A stretch of 64,000 nucleotides of DNA from Butyrivibrio sp. (GTDB lineage: Bacteria; Bacillota; Clostridia; Lachnospirales; Lachnospiraceae), in assembly GCF_015056685.1 (NCBI RefSeq), contig NZ_SVFW01000001.1, positions 62,001 to 126,000 of the forward strand. The letters are read 5' to 3'. The translations under genes and the position numbers were made by a program. The notes below the pieces were generated by a model. The model saw only the letters and a program-made list of their open reading frames with translations, was not told the DNA's origin and did no database searches. How positions within the stretch are numbered: position 1 is the first letter of the stretch; each line of letters opens with the position of its first letter. This document shows positions 52,166 to 60,977 of the stretch, piece by piece.

Positions 52166-53041
52166 TCAAATCCCGCCTTTTATATTCACTACGCAAACTT
52201 CCCCGGGATTAAAAAATCTCACATGTATAGTATGAGTTCCAAGTCCTCTGCCAAGGATCATTGTCTTATCACCTTTTCTATACAAACCTCCATCATACTT
52301 TGGAAAAAGAGCTATCGACGGAGAAATTACACCGCCAAGAATAGGAAGTCTCACAATGCCGCCATGAACATGTCCTGACACGGTAAGATCAGCTCCCCAC
52401 GAAGCATAATTTTCAAAATACTGAGGATTATGGGCGATTAAAAGTCTGAACTCCCCTTTTTCTTTGTCATTAATATTGCCGACAAGTCTTCCCATCAGTG
52501 AAGGATCCATTTTTCTTTTCACTACTTTTCTAAAGTAATCAAGATTCAGGTCAAGACCTGTGATCCTTATGTTTTTATCTTCAATCAAAACAGAGTCATT
52601 CTCCAAAAAGACAACTCCCTCTTTTTTCAGTCTGCTCTTATACCTATCATAGAAATTACCGAATTCTTTCGTGAAGGCCTTCACCTTGTACTCATGATTA
52701 CCATTTCCATAATAGACCTTATATTTGCCGGAAAGATTCTTGATAAGATCAAATCCAGGCTCGAATTTAATCTTTCCGTCTTTGGCATGGGCTGTAAACA
52801 TATCTCCGCCGCAAATTATAGCATCAGGATTTATCTCATCTATAGCAGCTATAAGCTTTTCATTATTTTGGCCCAAAACATAACCATGAAGGTCTGAAAG
52901 AAAAACAAACTTAAAGTTGCCTTTTACTTTGTCAGAGCTTACCTCGTAATTCCTCACAACAAAACTATGTGTATCATGATAAATAATCAGAACGCATATT
53001 ATGATCAGCACGATAAGTGCAATTACTAAATATATAGCCAT
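52166..53041 (-). CDS. Membrane-anchored metallophosphoesterase
   Basis: A 291-residue calcineurin-like phosphoesterase with an N-terminal membrane helix (about 3-22). Metal-site motifs in order: FLSDLHGY, CGGDMF, GNGNHEY, LIAHNPQ and SGHVHGG. It is related to YkuE-type enzymes; the substrate is unknown. It leads the scpAB operon. Confidence 0.9.
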   Translation of the reverse strand: MAIYLVIALIVLIIICVLIIYHDTHSFVVRNYEVSSDKVKGNFKFVFLSDLHGYVLGQNNEKLIAAIDEINPDAIICGGDMFTAHAKDGKIKFEPGFDLIKNLSGKYKVYYGNGNHEYKVKAFTKEFGNFYDRYKSRLKKEGVVFLENDSVLIEDKNIRITGLDLNLDYFRKVVKRKMDPSLMGRLVGNINDKEKGEFRLLIAHNPQYFENYASWGADLTVSGHVHGGIVRLPILGGVISPSIALFPKYDGGLYRKGDKTMILGRGLGTHTIHVRFFNPGEVCVVNIKGGI

Positions 53042-53081
53042 ACTCTTTTTTCTTTCTAAGCATAAATGACATACGACGATT

Positions 53082-53111
53082 ATTTTATCATAGATAAAAC
53101 CCCAAGGTCAA
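53082..53111 (-). promoter_or_regulatory. Promoter of the phosphoesterase-scpAB operon
   Basis: On the minus strand TTGACC (53111-53106), 18-base spacer ending in TGA, TAAAAT (53087-53082), about 40 bases before the start. Confidence 0.6.
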
Positions 53112-53134
53112 AAAACATATTATCCTTGTGCAGC

Positions 53135-53169
53135 AAAAAAGCCTTTGGCATAAACCAAAGGCTTTTTAT
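53135..53169. terminator. Terminator of rpsU
   Basis: A 13-14-bp stem (AAAAAGCCTTTGG with CCAAAGGCTTTTT), loop CATAAA, T-run. It starts 5 bases after the rpsU stop. Confidence 0.9.
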
Positions 53170-53174
53170 TAGAT

Positions 53175-53351
53175 TTAGTTATATTTGCGCTTTCTTGCTG
53201 CTTCAGACTTTTTCTTGCGTCTAACGCTAGGCTTCTCGTAGTGTTCTCTCTTACGGATCTCCTGCTGGATACCAGCCTTTGCGCAACTTCTCTTAAAACG
53301 ACGCAGTGCGCTATCCAAAGTCTCGTTTTCTTTTACTACTACAGTTGACAT
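53175..53351 (-). CDS. rpsU: 30S ribosomal protein S21
   Basis: A 58-residue basic protein beginning STVVVKENETLDSALRRFKR, exactly the S21 form, and ending KKKSEAARKRKYN. The start is ATG 53351 with GGGAGG 12-14 bases upstream; an in-frame extension to 53426 lies in the leader and is not S21. Confidence 0.97.
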   Translation of the reverse strand: MSTVVVKENETLDSALRRFKRSCAKAGIQQEIRKREHYEKPSVRRKKKSEAARKRKYN

Positions 53352-53418
53352 CTCTACTCTTACCCTCCCTTCAGTCCCTTCAAGTACATGACTGATTGGG
53401 TTATTTATTATGCTTATT

Positions 53419-53434
53419 CTGAGCATGATAGCTC
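53419..53434 (-). other. Small hairpin in the rpsU leader
   Basis: TGAGC-TATCAT-GCTCA in the 5' leader of about 90 bases. No T-run follows. It may stabilise the message or be a regulatory element; it is short enough to be chance. Confidence 0.35.
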
Positions 53435-53448
53435 ACATAACATTATCA

Positions 53449-53476
53449 ATTATATCACAAAAAGTATATGCGTCAA
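53449..53476 (-). promoter_or_regulatory. rpsU promoter
   Basis: On the minus strand TTGACG (53476-53471), a 16-base spacer ending in TGA, perfect TATAAT (53454-53449). It lies directly after the alaS stop codon; alaS has no terminator of its own. Confidence 0.8.
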
Positions 53477-53479
53477 GAA

Positions 53480-56134
53480 TTATTTTATCTGATTTGCAAG
53501 AACTTTTTCTGCCTCTGCAAGAGCATCATTAATTCCGGCAGGATTCTTACCACCAGCCTGAGCCATGTTAGGACGACCGCCACCGCCGCCTCCTACTATT
53601 GGCGCAATTGCTTTGATAAGGTTACCTGCATGAGCTCCCTTTGCAAGAGCTTCATCTGTAGCCATTGTAATAAGGTTAACCTTACCATCAGTTTCAGAAA
53701 TAAGAACTACAACGCCTTCGCCAAGCTTTGTCTTCATCTGATCTCCAAGATCACGGAGACCGTTCATGTCTACGCCCTTAACAGATGTAGCAAGGAGCTT
53801 AACTCCTGCAACTTCCTTAACCTGATCTGTAACATCGCCAAGTGCAGCCTGTGCCTCTTTGCTCTTAAGTGACTCATTCTCACTTCTAAGTGCCTTAAGC
53901 TCATCCTGAAGCTTCTTGATATGCTCAACGAGATCAGAAGCGTTTGCCTTAACAAGTTTAGCTGATGCATTAAGTGTCTGCTCTACATTCAGATAGTAAT
54001 CTCTTGCGTTGCTTCCAGTAAGCGCTTCTATACGACGAACGCCTGCTGCAACACCGCTCTCTGCTACGATCTTAAAGAGACCGATATGGCTTGTATTAGA
54101 TACATGTGTACCACCACAGAGCTCAATAGAGAAGTCTCCCATATTTACAACTCTTACTGTATCGCCATACTTCTCGCCAAACAGAGCCATAGCTCCTGTC
54201 TTCTTGGCTTCTTCCAAAGTCATTTCCTTTGTAACAACAGGAAGTGCTTCCAAAATCTTGGCATTAACTATATCTTCAACTTTCTTGATCTCTTCAGCAG
54301 TCATAGCCTGATGATAGCTAAAGTCAAATCTTGTCTTGTCAGGATCCTGATAAGAACCGGCCTGCTCAACGCCATCGCCCAGAACTTCCTGAAGAGCTTT
54401 CTGAAGAAGGTGTGTAGCTGAATGGTTTCTGCATGTTTTAGCTCTGTTCTCAGCGTCAACATCCAAAGTTACCTTGTCAGATACCTTAAAACTTCCCTTT
54501 ACAACAGTTCCAACATGAGCTGTTCTTCCACCGGCAACTTTAACAGTTTCTGATACTTTGAACTTAGCTCCATCTTTTCCTGTTATCTCACCGATATCTC
54601 CAACCTGGCCACCCATTGTGCCATAGAAGGATGTCTTATCAGTAATGATTGTTCCCTGCTGTCCCTCTGAAAGGCTGTCTGTAAGTGCCTCTGCGCCTGC
54701 CATAGCAACAACGCTGCCTTCGCATGAAAGAGAATCATATCCTACAAATTCACACTTAATATCCTCTGCAAGTTCATCGAATAAGCCTGCGCCTGTTGTA
54801 AGATTTGCAGCGAAATTCTGATTGTCTCTGGCTTTCTGTTTCTGCTCTTCCATTGCAACGGCAAAGCCCTTCTCATCAACAGTAAAGCCCTCTTCCTCTG
54901 CAAGCTCTACAGTAAGCTCTACAGGGAATCCAAATGTATCATAAAGGAAGAATGCATCTTTTCCTTCGATTGCTTTCTTTCCTTCAGAAGTTGTCTTATC
55001 AAGGATCTTCTTGAACTCTTTCATACCATTTTCAAGAGTAGACTCAAAACGGTCGATCTCTCTTCCAAGTTCCTGAAGAACAAAGCTACGGTTCTTAACA
55101 AGATTCTCATAGCTCTCAGAATACTCATCAAGATAAATTGAAGCTACTCCAAGAATATGTTCTTTCTTAAGTCCAAGAGCTCTTGCATGTCTGACTGCAC
55201 GACGGATAAGTCTTCTAAGTATATATCCGGCGCCTGTGTTAGAAGGTAAAAGCTTAGCTTCATCACCAATGAGCATAACAGATGTACGTGTATGATCAGC
55301 GAAAATTCTCATTGATCTTGTGCTCTTCTCATCAGTGTCATATTTAATTCCGCTCTCTTTTTCTATGTAAGAAATTACAGGAGCATGAAGATCGATCTTA
55401 TAAACGTCATCAGTACCGTTAAGGAAAGCAAGAATACGCTCAAGTCCCCAACCTGTATCAACGTTCTTCTGAGCAAGTGGTGTAAGATGTCCGTCATGGT
55501 GCTTCTCATACTGCATGAAAACATCATTACCGATCTCAGTATACTTGCCACAGTGACATCCAGGACCGCAGTTAGGGCCGCAATCAGGAATATCCTTCAC
55601 ATAGAACATCTCACTGTCAGGACCGCATGGACCATATTCAAGTCCCCACCAGTTGTCTTCAGCAGGAAGATAATAAATGTTCTCAGGCTTGAAACCTGAC
55701 TCAATACGGTATTTAGCACCTTCTTCATCTCTTGGTGCATTCTCATCACCTGCAAATACAGTAGCTGCAAGATGATCAGCGTCAAAGCCAAAGAGCTCAG
55801 TAAGGAGTTCAAAACTCCACTGGCAACGCTCTTTTTTGAAATAGTCTCCAAGAGACCAGCTTCCCATCATTTCAAAGAATGTTCCATGGCTCTTATCACC
55901 AACAGAATCAATATCGTTAGTACGAACACATCCCTGAACATTGCAAAGTCTTGTTCCAAGAGGATGCTTTTTACCTAAAAGATAAGGCATAAGTGGCTGC
56001 ATTCCTGCAACGTTGAACATAACACCTGTTGAACCGTCAGAAACAAGAGATACAGCACCACAGTCAACGTGGCCTCTTTTAATATAAAAATCTTTCCAAG
56101 CTTTTCTAAGCTCGTTAGCAGTATATTGCTTCAT
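53480..56134 (-). CDS. alaS: Alanine--tRNA ligase
   Basis: An 884-residue class II synthetase. Catalytic core at 1-360 (motif GTFFEMMGSWSLGDYFK, RNILRRLIRRAVRHAR-type helix), editing domain with NHSATHLLQ and CGGTHVSNT (zinc ligands), a coiled coil, and a Gly-rich C-terminal C-Ala domain (VGGGGGGRPNMAQAGGK). AAGGAG lies 11 bases before ATG 56134 and 5 bases before an in-frame TTG at 56140, so the start may be two residues earlier. Confidence 0.97.
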   Translation of the reverse strand: MKQYTANELRKAWKDFYIKRGHVDCGAVSLVSDGSTGVMFNVAGMQPLMPYLLGKKHPLGTRLCNVQGCVRTNDIDSVGDKSHGTFFEMMGSWSLGDYFKKERCQWSFELLTELFGFDADHLAATVFAGDENAPRDEEGAKYRIESGFKPENIYYLPAEDNWWGLEYGPCGPDSEMFYVKDIPDCGPNCGPGCHCGKYTEIGNDVFMQYEKHHDGHLTPLAQKNVDTGWGLERILAFLNGTDDVYKIDLHAPVISYIEKESGIKYDTDEKSTRSMRIFADHTRTSVMLIGDEAKLLPSNTGAGYILRRLIRRAVRHARALGLKKEHILGVASIYLDEYSESYENLVKNRSFVLQELGREIDRFESTLENGMKEFKKILDKTTSEGKKAIEGKDAFFLYDTFGFPVELTVELAEEEGFTVDEKGFAVAMEEQKQKARDNQNFAANLTTGAGLFDELAEDIKCEFVGYDSLSCEGSVVAMAGAEALTDSLSEGQQGTIITDKTSFYGTMGGQVGDIGEITGKDGAKFKVSETVKVAGGRTAHVGTVVKGSFKVSDKVTLDVDAENRAKTCRNHSATHLLQKALQEVLGDGVEQAGSYQDPDKTRFDFSYHQAMTAEEIKKVEDIVNAKILEALPVVTKEMTLEEAKKTGAMALFGEKYGDTVRVVNMGDFSIELCGGTHVSNTSHIGLFKIVAESGVAAGVRRIEALTGSNARDYYLNVEQTLNASAKLVKANASDLVEHIKKLQDELKALRSENESLKSKEAQAALGDVTDQVKEVAGVKLLATSVKGVDMNGLRDLGDQMKTKLGEGVVVLISETDGKVNLITMATDEALAKGAHAGNLIKAIAPIVGGGGGGRPNMAQAGGKNPAGINDALAEAEKVLANQIK

Positions 56135-56149
56135 AATCAAACAAACTCC

Positions 56150-57559
56150 TTAAAATGTAAACTTATCAGCGAAGTAAGCATCAAGCTCATCGATAGCGAT
56201 ACGCTCCTGCTCCATGCTGTCTCTAAATCTAACTGTAACCTTGTGATCCTCTTCTGAATCAAAATCGTATGTGATGCAGAATGGTGTTCCGATCTCATCC
56301 TGACGACGATATCTCTTACCGATGTTTCCACGATCATCAAACTCGCAGTTATATTTCTTTGAAAGCTGAGCATAAATCTTCTCAGCACCTTCATTGAGTT
56401 TCTTTGAAAGAGGAAGAACACCGATCTTAACAGGTGCAATTGCTGGATGGAAGTGAAGAACTGTACGCATATCTGGCTTCTCTTCTGTTCCAATATTCTC
56501 TTCATCATATGCTTCGCAAAGGAATGCAAGTGTTACTCTATCAGCTCCAAGAGAAGGCTCAACTACATATGGGATGTACTTCTCATTAGTCTCATCATCG
56601 AAGTATTCCATAGGCTCACCAGATGTCTCCTGATGTCTTGTAAGGTCGTAATCTGTTCTTGAAGCAATGCCCCAAAGCTCACCCCAATCTGTGAATGGGA
56701 ATGCATACTCAATATCAGTTGTGTGATCACTATAGAATGAAAGTTCCTCAGGATCATGATCACGAAGTCTGAGGTGCTCTTTGTCGATACCAAGAGAAAG
56801 AAGCCATTCATAACATGTCTTTCTCCAATACTCAAACCATTCTGTCTGTGTACCAGGCTTGCAGAAGAACTCAAGCTCCATCTGCTCAAACTCTCTTGTT
56901 CTGAAAGTGAAGTTACCAGGTGTGATCTCATTTCTGAAACTCTTACCGATCTGGCAAATACCAAAAGGCACTTTTTTACGTGAAGAACGCTGAACATTCT
57001 TGAAGTTTACGAAAATACCCTGTGCTGTCTCAGGACGAAGATAAACTGTATCCTTAGCATCTTCTGTTACACCCTGGAATGTCTTGAACATAAGGTTGAA
57101 CTCTCTGATGCTTGTAAAGTTATGCTTGCCACATGTTGGACATGGAACGCTGTGCTCTTTGATGAAGTTTTCCATTTCTTCATGGCTCCAGCCATCAACT
57201 GAAGATTCAAGAGTAATTCCATTCTCAGAAGCAAAATCTTCTATGATCTTGTCTGCTCTGAATCTCTCATGGCATTCCTTACAATCCATAAGAGGATCAG
57301 AAAAGCCTCCTAAATGACCTGATGCAATCCATGTCTTAGGATTCATTAAGATCGCACAATCAACGCCGACGTTGTAAGGGTTCTCCTGTACAAACTTCTG
57401 CCACCATGCCTTTTTTACGTTATTCTTAAGCTCAACACCAAGGTTACCGTAATCCCAGGTATTGGCAAGACCTCCATAAATCTCAGAACCAGGGTAAACA
57501 AATCCTCTTCCCTTGGCCAGTGCTATGATCTTTTCCATTGATTTTGCTTTTGCTTCCAT
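56150..57559 (-). CDS. glyS: Glycine--tRNA ligase (single-chain, class II)
   Basis: A 469-residue enzyme of the alpha2, eukaryote-like type. IIALAKGRGFVYPGSEIYGGLANTWDYG at the start, RPETAQGIFVNFKNV, GNFTFRTREFEQMELEFF (motif 2) and SLGADRVTLAFLCEAY (motif 3) are clear. A zinc-like CPTCGKHN lies in the insert. ATG 57559 has GGAGG very close (3 bases). It is 15 bases before alaS. Confidence 0.96.
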   Translation of the reverse strand: MEAKAKSMEKIIALAKGRGFVYPGSEIYGGLANTWDYGNLGVELKNNVKKAWWQKFVQENPYNVGVDCAILMNPKTWIASGHLGGFSDPLMDCKECHERFRADKIIEDFASENGITLESSVDGWSHEEMENFIKEHSVPCPTCGKHNFTSIREFNLMFKTFQGVTEDAKDTVYLRPETAQGIFVNFKNVQRSSRKKVPFGICQIGKSFRNEITPGNFTFRTREFEQMELEFFCKPGTQTEWFEYWRKTCYEWLLSLGIDKEHLRLRDHDPEELSFYSDHTTDIEYAFPFTDWGELWGIASRTDYDLTRHQETSGEPMEYFDDETNEKYIPYVVEPSLGADRVTLAFLCEAYDEENIGTEEKPDMRTVLHFHPAIAPVKIGVLPLSKKLNEGAEKIYAQLSKKYNCEFDDRGNIGKRYRRQDEIGTPFCITYDFDSEEDHKVTVRFRDSMEQERIAIDELDAYFADKFTF

Positions 57560-57601
57560 GTTCCTCCAATCAATCACAAGCAAGTGATTTTAATAAAAAA
57601 A

Positions 57602-58207
57602 TTATTTTGAAAGAATGAGCTGTATTTCTTCACTTGTTGATGAAGACAAAACAGCTTCTTTTTTTCCTTTTAAAGAAACTCCGTTTGAAGAATATACTAT
57701 ATTGTAAGGTGTAATAAATACCGATCTGTCTTTAGTAATAATAATATGATTGTCCTTATTATCTTCTAAAGCATCTGAGTTTATCTTAAGGCCATTTTCA
57801 TCAATAAGATCTGATGATATAGAATAACCTCTGTCAAGCGCATCCTGTACAGTTCCATAATAAAGAACTGTGTTGTTAAACTCGGCATAATCTGTCGGTG
57901 TTGCAAATTTTAAGACCATTTTAACAGCATTTCCATCAGATATCTTATCAACTGCATCCAATGTGATCTTTTCAGTAAGTCTTTCTGCGTTAAAAGAAGA
58001 AATCTCATTCTCTGTCATCTGAGTCAGTTCAGTGACATCATAATACTCTTCTGAAAAGTCTTCATAAATTGTATTGGTGATCTTCCCATTTTTATCTAGT
58101 GCTACAGTTGTAAGCTGTCCTTCATTACTTCCACATCCAAACAGACATGACAGCAACATGAACGCGCTGATAACTCCGACAAATCTTTTCATAATAAACC
58201 CGTTCAT
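57602..58207 (-). CDS. Hypothetical lipoprotein
   Basis: A 201-residue protein with signal peptide and lipobox CLFGC (Cys near 25). The mature part has mixed alpha/beta appearance and no family I recognise. ATG 58207 is supported by GAGGA 7 bases upstream; a second ATG at 58192 lacks one. It lies between recO and glyS, an odd place for a surface protein. Confidence 0.75.
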   Translation of the reverse strand: MNGFIMKRFVGVISAFMLLSCLFGCGSNEGQLTTVALDKNGKITNTIYEDFSEEYYDVTELTQMTENEISSFNAERLTEKITLDAVDKISDGNAVKMVLKFATPTDYAEFNNTVLYYGTVQDALDRGYSISSDLIDENGLKINSDALEDNKDNHIIITKDRSVFITPYNIVYSSNGVSLKGKKEAVLSSSTSEEIQLILSK

Positions 58208-58275
58208 AGATTTTTCCTCAAAACAAACAAAGTAATTATATCCAAATAGTTTTTCTTTTTCAATAGAACATATTG

Positions 58276-58923
58276 TTATATCATATTAAGCATTTCAAGA
58301 CTCTTAAGTGGTCTGTCTATACTATCTCCTATATAGCGGCTCGATATTTTTTCAAGTTCTGAAAGAACTTCATCCGTAACCGTGAAAGTATAAAGCTTTT
58401 CAAGATTACTTGTCGCAATATAATTCATTGCATACCTGGTGGAATCAAGAAGATTCATATTCTCCGGAATTCCCGGATATTCTCCCTGAGTTTTTAATGT
58501 TCTAAGTTCAAACACACATCTTACAAGCTTGTTGGGAATATTATTTTTCAAAAGAGCTTTCAGTGAAACATACAATAGATTAAGGAGTTCTTTATCCTCG
58601 TTATTTTCTCTCGTATAAAAACTGACAATTTCCAAAAAATAAGAGCCATAACAGGCACTTTCAAAATTCTGTCTGAATCCCTCGAAGTAGTTTTCTATAT
58701 TTGCTTCAACAATAGTATAGGAATTTCTTCCTTCATACAGCTTAAATGTACCAAAACTAAATGGCTCAACGTTACCGGAAAGCCTGTTTCCAGGCTTTCT
58801 GGCATTTCTGGCAAAAGCTGTTATCTTACCTCTTTCAGCTGTAAAAATAGTTGCCACAAGGTCGTAATCGCCTACAGGTGAATGCTTTATTATAATTCCA
58901 CGTACATAGACAAGTTCTTCCAT
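58276..58923 (-). CDS. recO: DNA repair protein RecO
   Basis: A 215-residue recombination mediator of the RecFOR route. The N-terminal OB fold reads VRGIIIKHSPVGDYDLVATIFTAERGKITAFARNARKP. The C-terminal helical part is short (RecO is often 240-270) and I see no zinc cysteine cluster. It lies 8 bases after era, the usual order. Confidence 0.9.
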   Translation of the reverse strand: MEELVYVRGIIIKHSPVGDYDLVATIFTAERGKITAFARNARKPGNRLSGNVEPFSFGTFKLYEGRNSYTIVEANIENYFEGFRQNFESACYGSYFLEIVSFYTRENNEDKELLNLLYVSLKALLKNNIPNKLVRCVFELRTLKTQGEYPGIPENMNLLDSTRYAMNYIATSNLEKLYTFTVTDEVLSELEKISSRYIGDSIDRPLKSLEMLNMI

Positions 58924-58931
58924 AAAAATCC

Positions 58932-59954
58932 TTACTTTTTAAAGCTATTCACATCATATCCAAAACTCTTCATCTGAGTCTTGTCATCTCTCCAGTCTTT
59001 TCTGACTTTAACCCATATCTGAAGATTAACCTGACACTGCAAGAGATCCTCAATATCTTTTCTGGCTGCAGTCCCAATTTTTTTGAGCATTGCTCCGCCT
59101 TTACCTATAACAATTCCTTTATGAGAATCCTTTTCGCAAATAATGGTCGCATCTATATCCATCATTCCGCTCGATGAATCAATAGCTGCATCCTTAAGCA
59201 TTGCATCAAGGTCTAAAGCTGCCTGTTTTGGAGGATGATAATGCCTTTTTTTCTTACTCTTTTCCTCTACAGCCTTTTTCTCACGCATCTTCATGCTTTC
59301 AATAGTAACTGCTATTCCATGAGGAACCTCATCCTTTAAAAGTCTAAGAGCCTTTTCTCTGATTATTTCAGCTACAATATCTCGTTCAGGCTGATCTGTA
59401 ATTGTATCCTCGTCATAAAATGGAGGTCCCACAGGTAAGAATTCCTTGATGACATCCATCACACCGTCAATATTCTGTCCCTTAAGGGCTGCTACATGAA
59501 CTATCTTAGAAAAAGACATTTCTTTCTTATAGGCATTTTCAAAAAGCTCAAGCTTTTCAGCCGGAACAGTATCTATCTTATTTATTACAAGGATCACAGG
59601 CTTTTTTAATGTCTTTAATTCTTCAATAATTGATCTCTCTACTTCACCGATATAAGTGCTGGGCTCTACAAGCCAAAGTACCATATCTACTTCTTCTATG
59701 GCACTTTTGGCAACCTTTGACATATATTCGCCAAGAGCATTCTTGGTTTCATTGATGCCCGGCGTATCAAGAAATATCATCTGTGCATCATCATCTGTAT
59801 AAACAGTCATGATCCTGTTTCTTGTGGTCTGTGGCTTATTGGAAGTTATAGCAATTTTTTGTCCAATAAGATGGTTCATAAGTGTAGATTTACCCACATT
59901 TGGGCGACCAATTAAAGTTATAAAGCCTGTTTTAAAACTATTGTTTATTTCCAT
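58932..59954 (-). CDS. era: GTPase Era with an inserted segment before the KH motif
   Basis: A 340-residue GTPase for 16S rRNA/30S maturation. G1 GRPNVGKST, G3 DTPG and G4 NKID are intact, as is the KH GIVIGKGGAMLKKIG. About 40 extra residues (about 225-268, Lys-rich with KKKRHYHPPK) lie between the GTPase linker and the KH core; typical Era is about 300 residues. ATG 59954 has AAGGAA 6 bases upstream. It overlaps the DUF4349 gene end. Confidence 0.93.
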   Translation of the reverse strand: MEINNSFKTGFITLIGRPNVGKSTLMNHLIGQKIAITSNKPQTTRNRIMTVYTDDDAQMIFLDTPGINETKNALGEYMSKVAKSAIEEVDMVLWLVEPSTYIGEVERSIIEELKTLKKPVILVINKIDTVPAEKLELFENAYKKEMSFSKIVHVAALKGQNIDGVMDVIKEFLPVGPPFYDEDTITDQPERDIVAEIIREKALRLLKDEVPHGIAVTIESMKMREKKAVEEKSKKKRHYHPPKQAALDLDAMLKDAAIDSSSGMMDIDATIICEKDSHKGIVIGKGGAMLKKIGTAARKDIEDLLQCQVNLQIWVKVRKDWRDDKTQMKSFGYDVNSFKK

Positions 59955-60963
59955 TATCATTTCCTTGTGTATTTACCTGGCCTGCCGATGGTTGAGCCTG
60001 TGGCTGGACCTGTCCCTGAGCCTGCATATATGCTCTCATTTTCATTTCGCGCTTCTTTTTTCTGGAAGAAGCATATACTCTGCAACCAAATATGGCTGCC
60101 AAGCATAGGAGCAAAAGAATTATTATCTGAGGGATATGTATCACTATCCATATAAAGAGCTCAACAAGCGCATTGATCACTTCTTTAAAGTTGTATACAA
60201 ATCCTTCAGCAATTCTCTCGATCACGCCTTTTTTCTCAGCCGGCGTATACTGCTCAACTTCTGAGACATCCATATAAACTGTGCTGTAATCGACCTTGTT
60301 GTCATAGGTTCGTAGCTGTGATTCAATGCTTTCAAGCTCATACCTTACATCAGAAAGTCTTTCCTCAACCTTTATAATGTCTTCAACTGTCTCAGCCTTT
60401 TCAAGTATCTCTAAAAGTCTTTGCTCCTCTGTCTTTAATGCTTTCTTCTTGCTTTCTATATCAACATACTGAAGTGTGACATCATCAACACTAACTGACT
60501 TGTTAGTAATGTTGGTTCCCTCTTCAACAGATTCTATAAAAAGATCAAGCTTATCAGCAGGAATTCTGATGGTGTAGCTGGCACTTCTGCTTTCTTTATA
60601 TGAGGAATAAGTGCTTCCGTTATAGATGCTGCTGTTCTCAATGTAACCACCAAGCTCCTTGGTCTTGTTCTCAACCTGTGCCATTGTCTTATCAAGATCT
60701 TCTGTTTCAGTGCTTAAGTTTACGGTTGTAATGAGCTTTCTGTCTGACTTTTCCGGAACCTGAGCAGATTCACCCGGAGCCTCAGCAGCATCTGCATCCA
60801 TGGTCTCATAAGCGTTGTAGCCCTTAGCGTCATACGCAGACTCGGCTACAGATTCCTCTGCATAGTTAGAGCCTGTATATCCGCTGTTTCCGCATGCGCA
60901 AAGACCTATTGTTGCTCCAATTGTAACCCCTAACAATAAAGCTTTAATGCTACCCTTTTTCAT
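59938..60963 (-). CDS. DUF4349-family lipoprotein
   Basis: A 341-residue protein. Lipobox CAC near residues 22-24, a low-complexity spacer, then a DUF4349 domain (about 78-265) with KLITTVNLSTETEDLD, YTIRIPADKLDLFIESVEEG and a long coiled coil (LEKAETVEDIIKVEERLSDVRYELESIESQL). A membrane helix follows (about 268-293) and a Gln/Pro-rich tail. Function unknown; envelope-associated. Confidence 0.88.
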   Translation of the reverse strand: MKKGSIKALLLGVTIGATIGLCACGNSGYTGSNYAEESVAESAYDAKGYNAYETMDADAAEAPGESAQVPEKSDRKLITTVNLSTETEDLDKTMAQVENKTKELGGYIENSSIYNGSTYSSYKESRSASYTIRIPADKLDLFIESVEEGTNITNKSVSVDDVTLQYVDIESKKKALKTEEQRLLEILEKAETVEDIIKVEERLSDVRYELESIESQLRTYDNKVDYSTVYMDVSEVEQYTPAEKKGVIERIAEGFVYNFKEVINALVELFIWIVIHIPQIIILLLLCLAAIFGCRVYASSRKKKREMKMRAYMQAQGQVQPQAQPSAGQVNTQGNDNGNKQ

Positions 60964-60977
60964 AACAAATCCCCCTT

